From Candidatus Gastranaerophilales bacterium (GTDB lineage: Bacteria; Cyanobacteriota; Vampirovibrionia; Gastranaerophilales; Gastranaerophilaceae), in NCBI GenBank assembly GCA_947624645.1, contig CANQLG010000001.1, forward strand, positions 50,150-114,149: DNA of 64,000 bases, given 5' to 3'. A model generated the notes under the pieces. It ran no database searches. It was given only the letters and a program-made list of their open reading frames with translations, and was not told the origin of the DNA. Below, one piece after another: positions 57,173 through 64,000 of this stretch. How positions within the stretch are numbered: the first letter of the stretch is position 1; the number at the start of each line of letters is the position of its first letter. A program made the position numbers and the translations under genes.

Positions 57173-59383
57173 TTAATTTGTTTTAAATTGGCAGTCGGAT
57201 TTATTTGTGTTTAATACTACACAGCTTCCGTAAAATGCGTCTGTCAAGGCATACATTTCTTCCATAGAATTTGTAAAAGCTATTGCAAATTCAGCCTTAT
57301 TTTCACCTAAGCACTGCATTTTAGGTGTTTCAATAGGAGGTCCTGCGGGTGTTCCTCGAGTGGGATTATGGGGATTGGATATTATACCAACGGCACGAAG
57401 CAAGGTTATATTTACGGTATTTTTTAATATTTCGTACTCGCTAAGCCCTTTTGTAATAAGCCCAAAACCTTGCGTCATCATAAATCTCTGCATGGGAGAA
57501 GTGTTTGGTTTTATCTCCTTGCCCCTTGGAGCGTTCAGATATTTATTTATATCAAAATCAGGGTTAAATTTGCGCTCGGTGGTGCTAAAAAGGTCTTCGT
57601 TTACCGTTGAATATATCTTTTCTTTTAAATTAAACCCGAGTTTTAAAATATGGTCTTTGCTCTTATTTTTCCAATTAACTATAAATTCAAGATATTTTGC
57701 CTGATTGTATAATGTCACATCAATATTTATTTTATGTTTTTTTATTTTTTTGCTTCTGCCTTGTTGTGTGGATTTTATCGGGATATCAATTTCATATATA
57801 AGATTCATTAGAGCAAATATGTGGTTTTGTGTTTTTAATTTGGCGGATTTTAGTTTAGCTTTTAAGGGAGTATCATTTTTTAATGCTCCAAAGTTGTAAC
57901 TGTCGCCGATATCGGCTAAGTCGGTTATGGTAATAAAGTCATTGTATGTTTTATTTGTTTGCTTATCCGTAACCGTAATTTTTCCCTGTTTAACTTCAAA
58001 CTTAATATTTTTATTTTCGATAAAATTTTTGCCTGTTTTAAGATGCTTTTCAGTGCAGATATTTTGTTTATTTATCTGCGTTAAAGACAAGGCAGGCAGA
58101 TTTTTTATATCAATTAAATATTCGTATAAAATTGTATAATCTTCCGTTATGGGGATTTGATTTATGTTATAAAGTTTTTCGTCGGTAAAACCTTTATGAC
58201 TTGCGATTTTCAGATAGTTAAGTTTTTTATCCGTTATAATTTTTATTGCTCCCGTATATGGGTATTTTGATAAATTAATTACCGCTAAATGCGCATTTTT
58301 ATCTGATAAATCTCTGATTGTTCTTTTAATAATTCCCTTTGCCGTTGTATAAACTTTTTTAAACCGCTCCATAACTTCATCACAAACGCTGTCAAGACTG
58401 CAGCCATATATGCTGTCGTGGGCTTGGTTTTGTATGAGAAGTTTATAAGCGTAATTTATTTCTGCACTTCGGTCTTTAACTTCATAATATTTTCGTGCAA
58501 TTTGCTCCAAAGGCTCCGCTATATCAGAGAGAATATGCTGAGAATAAGCGTTTGCCTGTTTTATATAAAGCCTTGTTGAATAAACCCCGGGAAGTATAAA
58601 ATTAAGTGAATTTTCTAAGAACTCGCCTTCTACCTTTTGGCGTTTTTGTATTTTTGCAAAATATTCAAACGGGGTCGCTATTGTGAGTTTATAGTCTTTA
58701 TATATTGTGTTTAATTCTCTTATTTGTTCTTTTATATTTTTAGCGACAGCTAAATGGTCGGCTCCTATCGGTAGTAAAACATTTTCACCGCTTTTTTGCG
58801 CAATTTTATCAAGGTATTTTTTAAGCATTTGCGCTTTTTCTTCAATCGGTTTATCAAGGTTTAAAAAATCCTGAAAATAACCTTGAATTAAGTTTGTAAC
58901 TTTTATTCCGTTCCAATCAAGGTCGGCGGGTATATCCCCTAATCCCCGCCATAGGCAGGCTTTATCAATATTAAAATGTTTGAGCAGTATCGGAATGTCT
59001 TTACTGTGCCCGAAGCTGTCTGCAATATAACCTATAAAATCCGTTTCGTCCAGCTCTTTTGATTTTTTTATACCTATTTCAAGATTTTTTAATAAGCATT
59101 TCCCCGAAACCAACAAGCTGTCTGATGAACAGTAAAATGGCCCGATTCTGAGTTTTTTCTCTTTTATCAATTTTTTTATTAACGGCAGTTTCTCGCTCCT
59201 TATTTCAAGGTAATCTTCTAATGCGGCAGTCTGACCGTCAAAGTAAAAACAAGGTAATTCCCCGTTTGTCAGCATTTCAAGAACACAGTCAAATACTTCA
59301 ATGAGTCTTAATCTAAACTCATCAAATTCGCGGTACCATTCTCTATCCCAATGGGTATGAATGTATGTTGTTACTTTTTTCAT
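57173..59383 (-). CDS. Glycoside hydrolase family 38 (alpha-mannosidase, MngB-like)
   Basis: About 736 residues. The zinc/substrate motif HTHWDREWY is at residues 9-17 and the nucleophile region YIADSFGHSKD near 119-129. The rest follows the GH38 plan: a helical middle domain with AHDSIYGCSLDSVCDEV, then a large beta-sandwich. There is no signal peptide, so it is cytoplasmic like MngB. The start at 59383 avoids overlap with the upstream prepilin stop, although the ribosome site is weak. Its substrate may be mannosyl-glycerate or mannose glycans from the host. Confidence 0.9.
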   Translation of the reverse strand: MKKVTTYIHTHWDREWYREFDEFRLRLIEVFDCVLEMLTNGELPCFYFDGQTAALEDYLEIRSEKLPLIKKLIKEKKLRIGPFYCSSDSLLVSGKCLLKNLEIGIKKSKELDETDFIGYIADSFGHSKDIPILLKHFNIDKACLWRGLGDIPADLDWNGIKVTNLIQGYFQDFLNLDKPIEEKAQMLKKYLDKIAQKSGENVLLPIGADHLAVAKNIKEQIRELNTIYKDYKLTIATPFEYFAKIQKRQKVEGEFLENSLNFILPGVYSTRLYIKQANAYSQHILSDIAEPLEQIARKYYEVKDRSAEINYAYKLLIQNQAHDSIYGCSLDSVCDEVMERFKKVYTTAKGIIKRTIRDLSDKNAHLAVINLSKYPYTGAIKIITDKKLNYLKIASHKGFTDEKLYNINQIPITEDYTILYEYLIDIKNLPALSLTQINKQNICTEKHLKTGKNFIENKNIKFEVKQGKITVTDKQTNKTYNDFITITDLADIGDSYNFGALKNDTPLKAKLKSAKLKTQNHIFALMNLIYEIDIPIKSTQQGRSKKIKKHKINIDVTLYNQAKYLEFIVNWKNKSKDHILKLGFNLKEKIYSTVNEDLFSTTERKFNPDFDINKYLNAPRGKEIKPNTSPMQRFMMTQGFGLITKGLSEYEILKNTVNITLLRAVGIISNPHNPTRGTPAGPPIETPKMQCLGENKAEFAIAFTNSMEEMYALTDAFYGSCVVLNTNKSDCQFKTN

Positions 59384-59391
59384 ATTTGTTA

Positions 59392-60264
59392 TTATCCGAA
59401 TATAATTCCCAATATATCTCTTAACCAATTAAGGAAATCTTGCCATGTCGGCCATCTGTGAGGATCATATTCCGGTATTTCAGGTTGCTCCGGATTTTGT
59501 GGATCAGGATTGGGGTTAACCTCAGGATCCGTTTTGGGCGGGTTGGGATTTTCTCCCGGATTATTGTTATCTCCTCCGGTTGAACCTCCTGAATCTTCAC
59601 CTGAACCGCCAGAGGTACTTCCAGAACTGCCCGGTTCATTTCCTGAACTTTGATCTGAATTTTGGGAATTATTATTTAACCCTGATTTTTCATAAAGTAC
59701 TTCTTGGGTCGGAACTCCATAAGGTAATACTCTTTGCGAATATATTGTTGCTTCATATATATCTTTTGGATGTTTTGATGATAAAGTCAGTTTATTTGGA
59801 CCTTTTACTCCGTTTACGTCAATATATATATTTGGTTCACTTCCGCAAGGAGTAGTGTTGTTAATATTGCAAATATCGTTACTTTCACCCGAACCGGTTG
59901 AGCTGAATCCTTTTGTGATACAATATATTAAACCGTCATCTGTTGTAAAGACAGCACCATTTTCGCAGTATTCATCCCCCCCCCCGTCAGTAAATGTATC
60001 TTCGCCATATATTACATTTAGTCTTTTTTTAAATAATCCATCAACTAAATCCTGACCGGATGAATAGTCCGTCGCTGTTAAATTTTGCATGGCATAATGA
60101 AGTTCCATGGCTTGATTTAGTTCAGATAATGCTTTCTTAAGTGCTGTTCTATATTCTTGGGCGTTTGTATTTTCAACAATTGCCGGTATTGTTATTGCCG
60201 CAATAACTCCTATAATAACAACAGTTATCAAAACTTCCGCTAAAGTAAAAGCATTTCGTTTCAT
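59392..60264 (-). CDS. Type IV prepilin-like protein with poly-G tract and Gly/Ser/Pro-rich tail
   Basis: A 290-residue protein. The N-terminal prepilin motif is KRNAFTLAEVLITVVIIGVI, with Glu at position 5 of the mature form. The globular part has a Cys-containing region (CENGAVF, YCITKGF, CNINNTTPCG). Residues about 200-265 are low-complexity Ser/Gly/Asn, then Pro/Asn/Glu-rich. The last 20 residues form a Trp-rich amphipathic end (PTWQDFLNWLRDILGIIFG). A run of ten G encodes GGG at residues 94-96, so a one-base slip would truncate the protein. It is a probable surface pseudopilin or pilin. Confidence 0.9.
   Translation of the reverse strand: MKRNAFTLAEVLITVVIIGVIAAITIPAIVENTNAQEYRTALKKALSELNQAMELHYAMQNLTATDYSSGQDLVDGLFKKRLNVIYGEDTFTDGGGDEYCENGAVFTTDDGLIYCITKGFSSTGSGESNDICNINNTTPCGSEPNIYIDVNGVKGPNKLTLSSKHPKDIYEATIYSQRVLPYGVPTQEVLYEKSGLNNNSQNSDQSSGNEPGSSGSTSGGSGEDSGGSTGGDNNNPGENPNPPKTDPEVNPNPDPQNPEQPEIPEYDPHRWPTWQDFLNWLRDILGIIFG
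59976..59985. repeat. Poly-G/C tract (10 bases) inside prepilin gene
   Basis: Ten C on the + strand, read as ten G on the coding strand between Asp93 and Asp97. Length change by one or two bases would shift the frame in the first third of the protein. Confidence 0.93.
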
Positions 60265-60332
60265 AATTCTATTCTATATTTTTATTTTATTTTTATTTTA
60301 TATATTTTTTCAAAAAAAGTAAATATAAAATT

Positions 60333-61163
60333 TTATAAATCTCGGAATATTTCAAACAGGTCTTTTAGTTCTTTGTAGTAACCTTTTTTGAGCAGTTCAA
60401 GAAATTTGTGTGTGGCATTTGGGGCTATTGTTTCAACTGTTTCAGGTGTCATAAAATATCCTGAAACAAAACGGGCAAAAAGTTCTGTCGGTTTTTCATA
60501 GTATTTTGACAATTTATTTATTCTTCTTGCAAGTTTAGACTGCTTCCTTTGGAGCGAACATAATTTTATATATATTTGGAATGCTTTTGGCATATTCGGA
60601 AAATCATTTTCTATATTTTTTACGCTTAAAATAACTTCTTTTTTAATAAAAAATCCTTTTATAATTTTGATTACATCATATTTAGTCAGATATTTAGCAT
60701 CAGTATTTTTTATATATTTTTCAAATTCAACAAATTTTTTAGAACGTTGAAAATTAGGATAATCTCGTTTTATAGCACTTTGCATACTTTTTATGGTTTT
60801 TGATGTTTCTTCTTTGGCATCAAGAAAAACCGTTAAACGGGAATTTTTATCCGTAAGACGAGTGACCTGTATAAGTTCGGATTTTATTTCTTTTATATCT
60901 TTTGTATCAAATAATTTTTCAAGCGAGCCTCCGGTTTTTATAAAATCTTTGTCTGTTTTATAGTGTATATGATGTGCAAATTCGTGAACAAGAACGGATA
61001 TTGCTTTGTCATCTTTTATGTTTTTTGCTAAATCTATTCTGTTTTTTTGATATAAACCTTGATTCCCTCTGGCTTTTGTATTTGTTTTAACTTCAATTCC
61101 GCATTCACGTAAAAACTCTATGACATTCCGCTTTGTTAAAGGTTTTGATTTATCATAGACCAT
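60333..61163 (-). CDS. Hypothetical zincin-like protein with HEFAH motif
   Basis: A 276-residue, Lys-rich protein without a signal peptide. The zinc-protease-type motif VLVHEFAHHIHYKTD lies near residue 74. A later PTELFARFVSGYFMTP segment could give the third ligand, as in gluzincins. The N-terminal half (IDLAKNIKDDKAISVLVHEFAHH) resembles ImmA/IrrE-type or phage-linked peptidases, but I cannot place it surely. The ribosome site is weak. It sits alone, 68 bases from the prepilin. Confidence 0.7.
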   Translation of the reverse strand: MVYDKSKPLTKRNVIEFLRECGIEVKTNTKARGNQGLYQKNRIDLAKNIKDDKAISVLVHEFAHHIHYKTDKDFIKTGGSLEKLFDTKDIKEIKSELIQVTRLTDKNSRLTVFLDAKEETSKTIKSMQSAIKRDYPNFQRSKKFVEFEKYIKNTDAKYLTKYDVIKIIKGFFIKKEVILSVKNIENDFPNMPKAFQIYIKLCSLQRKQSKLARRINKLSKYYEKPTELFARFVSGYFMTPETVETIAPNATHKFLELLKKGYYKELKDLFEIFRDL

Positions 61164-61259
61164 TCTTATTTTATATTTATCTTTATTTTTATTTTCTTGG
61201 TTTATAAATTTAAATATTTTAAAAATCCTTTTTTTTGATTATACAGTATTTTTTTATAT

Positions 61260-61297
61260 AAAAAAAGTATATGTAAATTATACATATACTTTTTTTG
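61260..61297. terminator. Bidirectional intrinsic terminator
   Basis: A 10-bp stem AGTATATGTA/TACATATACT (61266-61290) with a 5-base loop is flanked by A6 on the left and T7 on the right. It can terminate transcription on both strands. It sits 18 bases past the stop of the 61315-62511 gene. Confidence 0.8.
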
Positions 61298-61314
61298 TAT
61301 TAAATTACAATTTG

Positions 61315-62511
61315 TTATTCTTGAGTTGCAATATTTTGTAGAATTTCTGTACCTGCTTCGTCAATAATGTTTCTTTTTAAAATATTTTTTGCGGGAGAAA
61401 CATAAGGACTTCCTGTATGGTCTACTGCAATAACTTCGCCTTTTCCGACAGTTCTTACTCCTTCAAGAGTCTGAACTTTAGTGCCTTCAGGTACTACTGT
61501 AAATGCTCCGGGTGCTTGTTTTGTAACATTTAATATTTTTCCGTATTCTAATTCGGAAGGATTTTGATAATGTAATGCTCCTGTTTCTTGGAATGCACTT
61601 GTATCAACGTATGAACCATTAAATACTCCGCCATCACAAACAGCCATATCATCAAGTCCGTCATACATCATAATCATTTGTTCTCTTGATGTATCTATTA
61701 TATATGGTTCTTCGGGATTCCATTTATTTGGTATGCAGAATTTACCGTCTGCATTTTTAAATACTCCCGGATTATTAGCTAATATTTCTTCTTCTGTTCC
61801 GTTAGGATTGAATCTATAAGCTTGAGCTTCATTAGCTTTGCTCATATATTTTACTTGCCCTTTTCTTAATGCATTTGAGTTTGCATGTATTGTTCCTGTC
61901 GCAGCAGTAAGGACATTACCTTTAACATTTTTTGCGCTTTGTACGATTGCTTCGGGAGTTGATTTGAAACAATTTGCCGTTGCATTAATCATATTCATGT
62001 CTTCAGCTCCGTTTGCACTTGCAACCCCTGCATTTGATGCGGCTTTTAATGCTGGTTTTGCTGCTGCAACTGATGCTGCTACACTGAATGTACCGTTACC
62101 GATGGTTTCAAACGCTTGTTTTGCTTCACCATCAGTATCTGCTGTATTTGCTTTATATATCCCATATCCTATTTGTCCTACTCCAATTGTAGCACCTGCC
62201 GCTACCATTACCGGAAGTGCTGCTCCGCCGGTTGCTACTGTTAATGCTGCTCCTGCGGCTACTGTTAATGCTGTTGCAATTGGATGTTTAGCTACCGCTT
62301 TTACTATTCCCAATAAACCTTTGCCAAAAGACTTAGCTGCTTCTTTAAAACTTAATTTTCCGTCATCTTGTCCGTCTGTGCAGACTTTGTCTCTATCGTT
62401 TATCCAATCGGAAAACCAAGATTCACTTCTAACGCTTTTAATTTCTGCTCTGTTTTTTACGCCGTTTTGATATGTGTTTACATTTGTTACTGCGTTTATA
62501 CTCATAGACAT
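61315..62511 (-). CDS. Hypothetical protein with EF-hand-like loop and Ala/Gly-rich hydrophobic region
   Basis: A 398-residue protein. After an N-terminal Asn/Ser stretch, an EF-hand-like loop (TDGQDDGKLSFKEA) is at about residues 41-54. A long Ala/Gly/Val-rich hydrophobic segment follows (about 70-170), possibly two or three membrane or packing helices. The C-terminal half is soluble (NPGVFKNADGKFCIP, VPEGTKVQTLEGVRTVGKGE). There is no signal peptide. AAAGGAAC precedes the ATG. A bidirectional terminator follows. I recognise no named family. Confidence 0.75.
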   Translation of the reverse strand: MSMSINAVTNVNTYQNGVKNRAEIKSVRSESWFSDWINDRDKVCTDGQDDGKLSFKEAAKSFGKGLLGIVKAVAKHPIATALTVAAGAALTVATGGAALPVMVAAGATIGVGQIGYGIYKANTADTDGEAKQAFETIGNGTFSVAASVAAAKPALKAASNAGVASANGAEDMNMINATANCFKSTPEAIVQSAKNVKGNVLTAATGTIHANSNALRKGQVKYMSKANEAQAYRFNPNGTEEEILANNPGVFKNADGKFCIPNKWNPEEPYIIDTSREQMIMMYDGLDDMAVCDGGVFNGSYVDTSAFQETGALHYQNPSELEYGKILNVTKQAPGAFTVVPEGTKVQTLEGVRTVGKGEVIAVDHTGSPYVSPAKNILKRNIIDEAGTEILQNIATQE

Positions 62512-62643
62512 AAATTTGTTCCTTTCATTCCGTATATAACTTATAAAACACCTTTAAAAAAAAATTGTGTTTTTAATATAAAATATTAAGACTTATTAAT
62601 ATCATTGAAAAAATTTTTAATAAAGAATATTAAAATTTGGAAA

Positions 62644-63636
62644 CTATATTTTTTTATCCATTGCAATTAAAATAGAATATTTTTTATTATTTTGAATTAT
62701 TTTGGCACATATTAAATCTATTTTATTTCTTATGGCTTCTTTTGAAATATTTTTATTAAAAAAATGTTTGTATAATTCATCAAATAATGTATCAAAATCT
62801 TTGTGTCTGCCTTGTAATTTTATTTTTTTTATTCCTATATCAATTAATTGCGAAACTTGTTCATCTGTCATACAAACACTTCTATATTCTTTATCAAAAG
62901 TTTTTGGGCAATGACTATTTATGTATTTTTTTAAGTCCATTAATTTATCTGTTGAATATTTTGTTTTTTCGTTTACTGAAAATTTAGCATTATTAAATTC
63001 ATTAATTATAATACAATGTTGTTTATGGTATTGACAGTTATATTTACAGTGCTGATTGATTAAAACTTCAACTCTCGAAATATCCGAAATTAATTTATCT
63101 AATTTATCTATGTTTTCAATAGTATATTCCGGTCTCATAACAACAATTTCATATTTGTCCAGCATTTCATTATAAAATTTTGTTTCATCAAAATTTTTGT
63201 CATCTAATTTTTTACAAATAGGAGTAATAACGGAACAGTGCATTTTGGCATTAGGATATCTTGATTTAATATGGTTATAAAGAGAATCAGACGCAACAAG
63301 AAAGTGTGCATCATTTTGATATGCAATATCTAACAAATTATTTGAAAATTCATCATTTAATTGCTCTTCAATTTTATTTATATTGGTAAAAGTAAATGTA
63401 GGAATCAAATTTCTTGTATTTAAATATTTTAAATAAAAATCAATTTGCTTTAAATTATTAAGTTTAAAAAAGGTATCTCTTCCGCCTGCCCATGCGCAAA
63501 ATGGAGATCCATATACATATTTGATTGGGTTTATTTCCTCTTTAAGTAATTCTTCCAGAATAGGAATAAAAATGTCATTACAATAGAAAAAGGGCATAAA
63601 ATATTCTATATTTTCATATATTACATACTTTTCCAT
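62644..63636 (-). CDS. U32-peptidase-like (UbiU/UbiV-type) protein
   Basis: A 330-residue protein with a likely TIM-barrel fold. YVYGSPFCAWAGGRDTFFK near residue 40 and the Cys cluster INQHCKYNCQYHKQHC near 195, followed later by a Cys in SVCMTDEQ and KIKLQGRH, resemble the cysteine layout of U32-family proteins, some of which carry [4Fe-4S] clusters and act as oxygen-independent hydroxylases. The match is by pattern only. RBS AGGAG. No partner gene is adjacent. Confidence 0.55.
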   Translation of the reverse strand: MEKYVIYENIEYFMPFFYCNDIFIPILEELLKEEINPIKYVYGSPFCAWAGGRDTFFKLNNLKQIDFYLKYLNTRNLIPTFTFTNINKIEEQLNDEFSNNLLDIAYQNDAHFLVASDSLYNHIKSRYPNAKMHCSVITPICKKLDDKNFDETKFYNEMLDKYEIVVMRPEYTIENIDKLDKLISDISRVEVLINQHCKYNCQYHKQHCIIINEFNNAKFSVNEKTKYSTDKLMDLKKYINSHCPKTFDKEYRSVCMTDEQVSQLIDIGIKKIKLQGRHKDFDTLFDELYKHFFNKNISKEAIRNKIDLICAKIIQNNKKYSILIAMDKKI

Positions 63637-64000
63637 AATCTAACTCCTATTCAATAATAACATAGATATCTTCATTATAAAATTCTAAACTATTAATGTA
63701 AAAAAATCTTAAAATAATTTAGCAGCTATATAGAACTTACCATAAAATAGACCCCAAATGGCTGTGTAACGTATATTATAGGATTCACAATTTTTTTAAA
63801 CTAATAAACTAGAATTTTATCATTATCAGGACTTAATCCGAGTTTGAATAGTAATATCGGTGAAACCTCTTTTTACTTTATCCGGATTATTTTAAAATAT
63901 TAAAAGGCTTTTTTATAATTTTAATCTGCCTTTTCTCTATGTGGTATAAGTTTTAATCCGTTTATCTTCTATAATTTTTCATTTAGTTTATGTATATTCA
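63637..64000. other. Intergenic region at window end
   Basis: 364 bases with no credible ORF, tRNA or strong terminator on either strand. It contains the ribosome site of the U32-like gene at its left edge. A neighbouring gene may start beyond the window. Confidence 0.5.

Noticed and set aside
61838..62470. 210-codon open frame antisense to the EF-hand-like gene
   Set aside because: Its Ala/Val/Pro-rich translation mirrors the Ala/Gly-rich tract on the other strand; no ribosome site and no family resemblance.

Overview
The window is a strongly AT-rich, gene-dense stretch of a bacterial chromosome with about 52 protein-coding genes and no rRNA, tRNA, CRISPR array, insertion sequence or prophage that I could recognise. 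The most likely source is a host-associated, anaerobic, diderm member of the Gastranaerophilales (Vampirovibrionia/Melainabacteria, non-photosynthetic relatives of Cyanobacteria). This is an inference. It rests on the AT-rich genes, several lineage-style large proteins with short N-terminal F-S-G or S/T-F-G motifs, an outer-membrane autotransporter, flagellar export genes, and an anaerobic (NrdD/NrdG) ribonucleotide reductase.

Layout. 0-5.5 kb: a large hypothetical protein converges on a 920-residue coiled-coil protein with a 22-residue tandem repeat. 5.6-11.4 kb: housekeeping and carbohydrate genes (family 4 uracil-DNA glycosylase, GH57 amylase-type enzyme, tsaD, leuC). 11.4-15.8 kb: an apparent operon of a solitary DNA methyltransferase, a small protein and a helicase-nuclease. 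16-19.4 kb: a flagellar export operon (fused FliM/FliN-like protein, FliO, FliP, extended FliQ, FliR). 19.9-23.1 kb: a GT9 glycosyltransferase and a GAF-GGDEF-degenerate HD-GYP protein. 23.2-25.1 kb: accB-accC behind a clear promoter. 25-32 kb: acyltransferase 3, galE, an MscS channel, two secreted proteins (one an inactive-looking M48 peptidase), a cupin, tilS and hpt. 32-36 kb: PlsC, MgtC and an incomplete Dpp/Opp permease pair. 36-38 kb: two adjacent paralogous AAA proteins. 38.2-40.9 kb: nrdD-nrdG. 40.9-44.4 kb: a four-gene phospholipid operon (CDP-alcohol phosphatidyltransferase-flavodoxin fusion, methyltransferase, CdsA, PlsC) resembling E. coli ynbABC. 44.5-48.8 kb: E. coli-type YcaO, gltX and a GT2 glycosyltransferase. 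48.8-60.3 kb: a surface-related region with a Pmp-like autotransporter, trpS, wecB, a kelch-type protein, fabF, a GH38 mannosidase and a type IV prepilin. 60.3-64 kb: a zincin-like protein, an EF-hand-like Ala/Gly-rich protein and a U32-like protein.

The most interesting signal is a set of three long poly-G tracts (9, 10 and 10 G), all within 8 kb and all tied to surface or secreted proteins. One lies upstream of the Pmp-like autotransporter promoter, one between the -35 and -10 of the kelch-type gene, and one inside the prepilin coding sequence. This layout fits a phase-variable surface module. Other notable items are the CDP-alcohol transferase-flavodoxin fusion operon, the methyltransferase/helicase-nuclease locus, and the AAA pair sharing an unusual Walker B motif.
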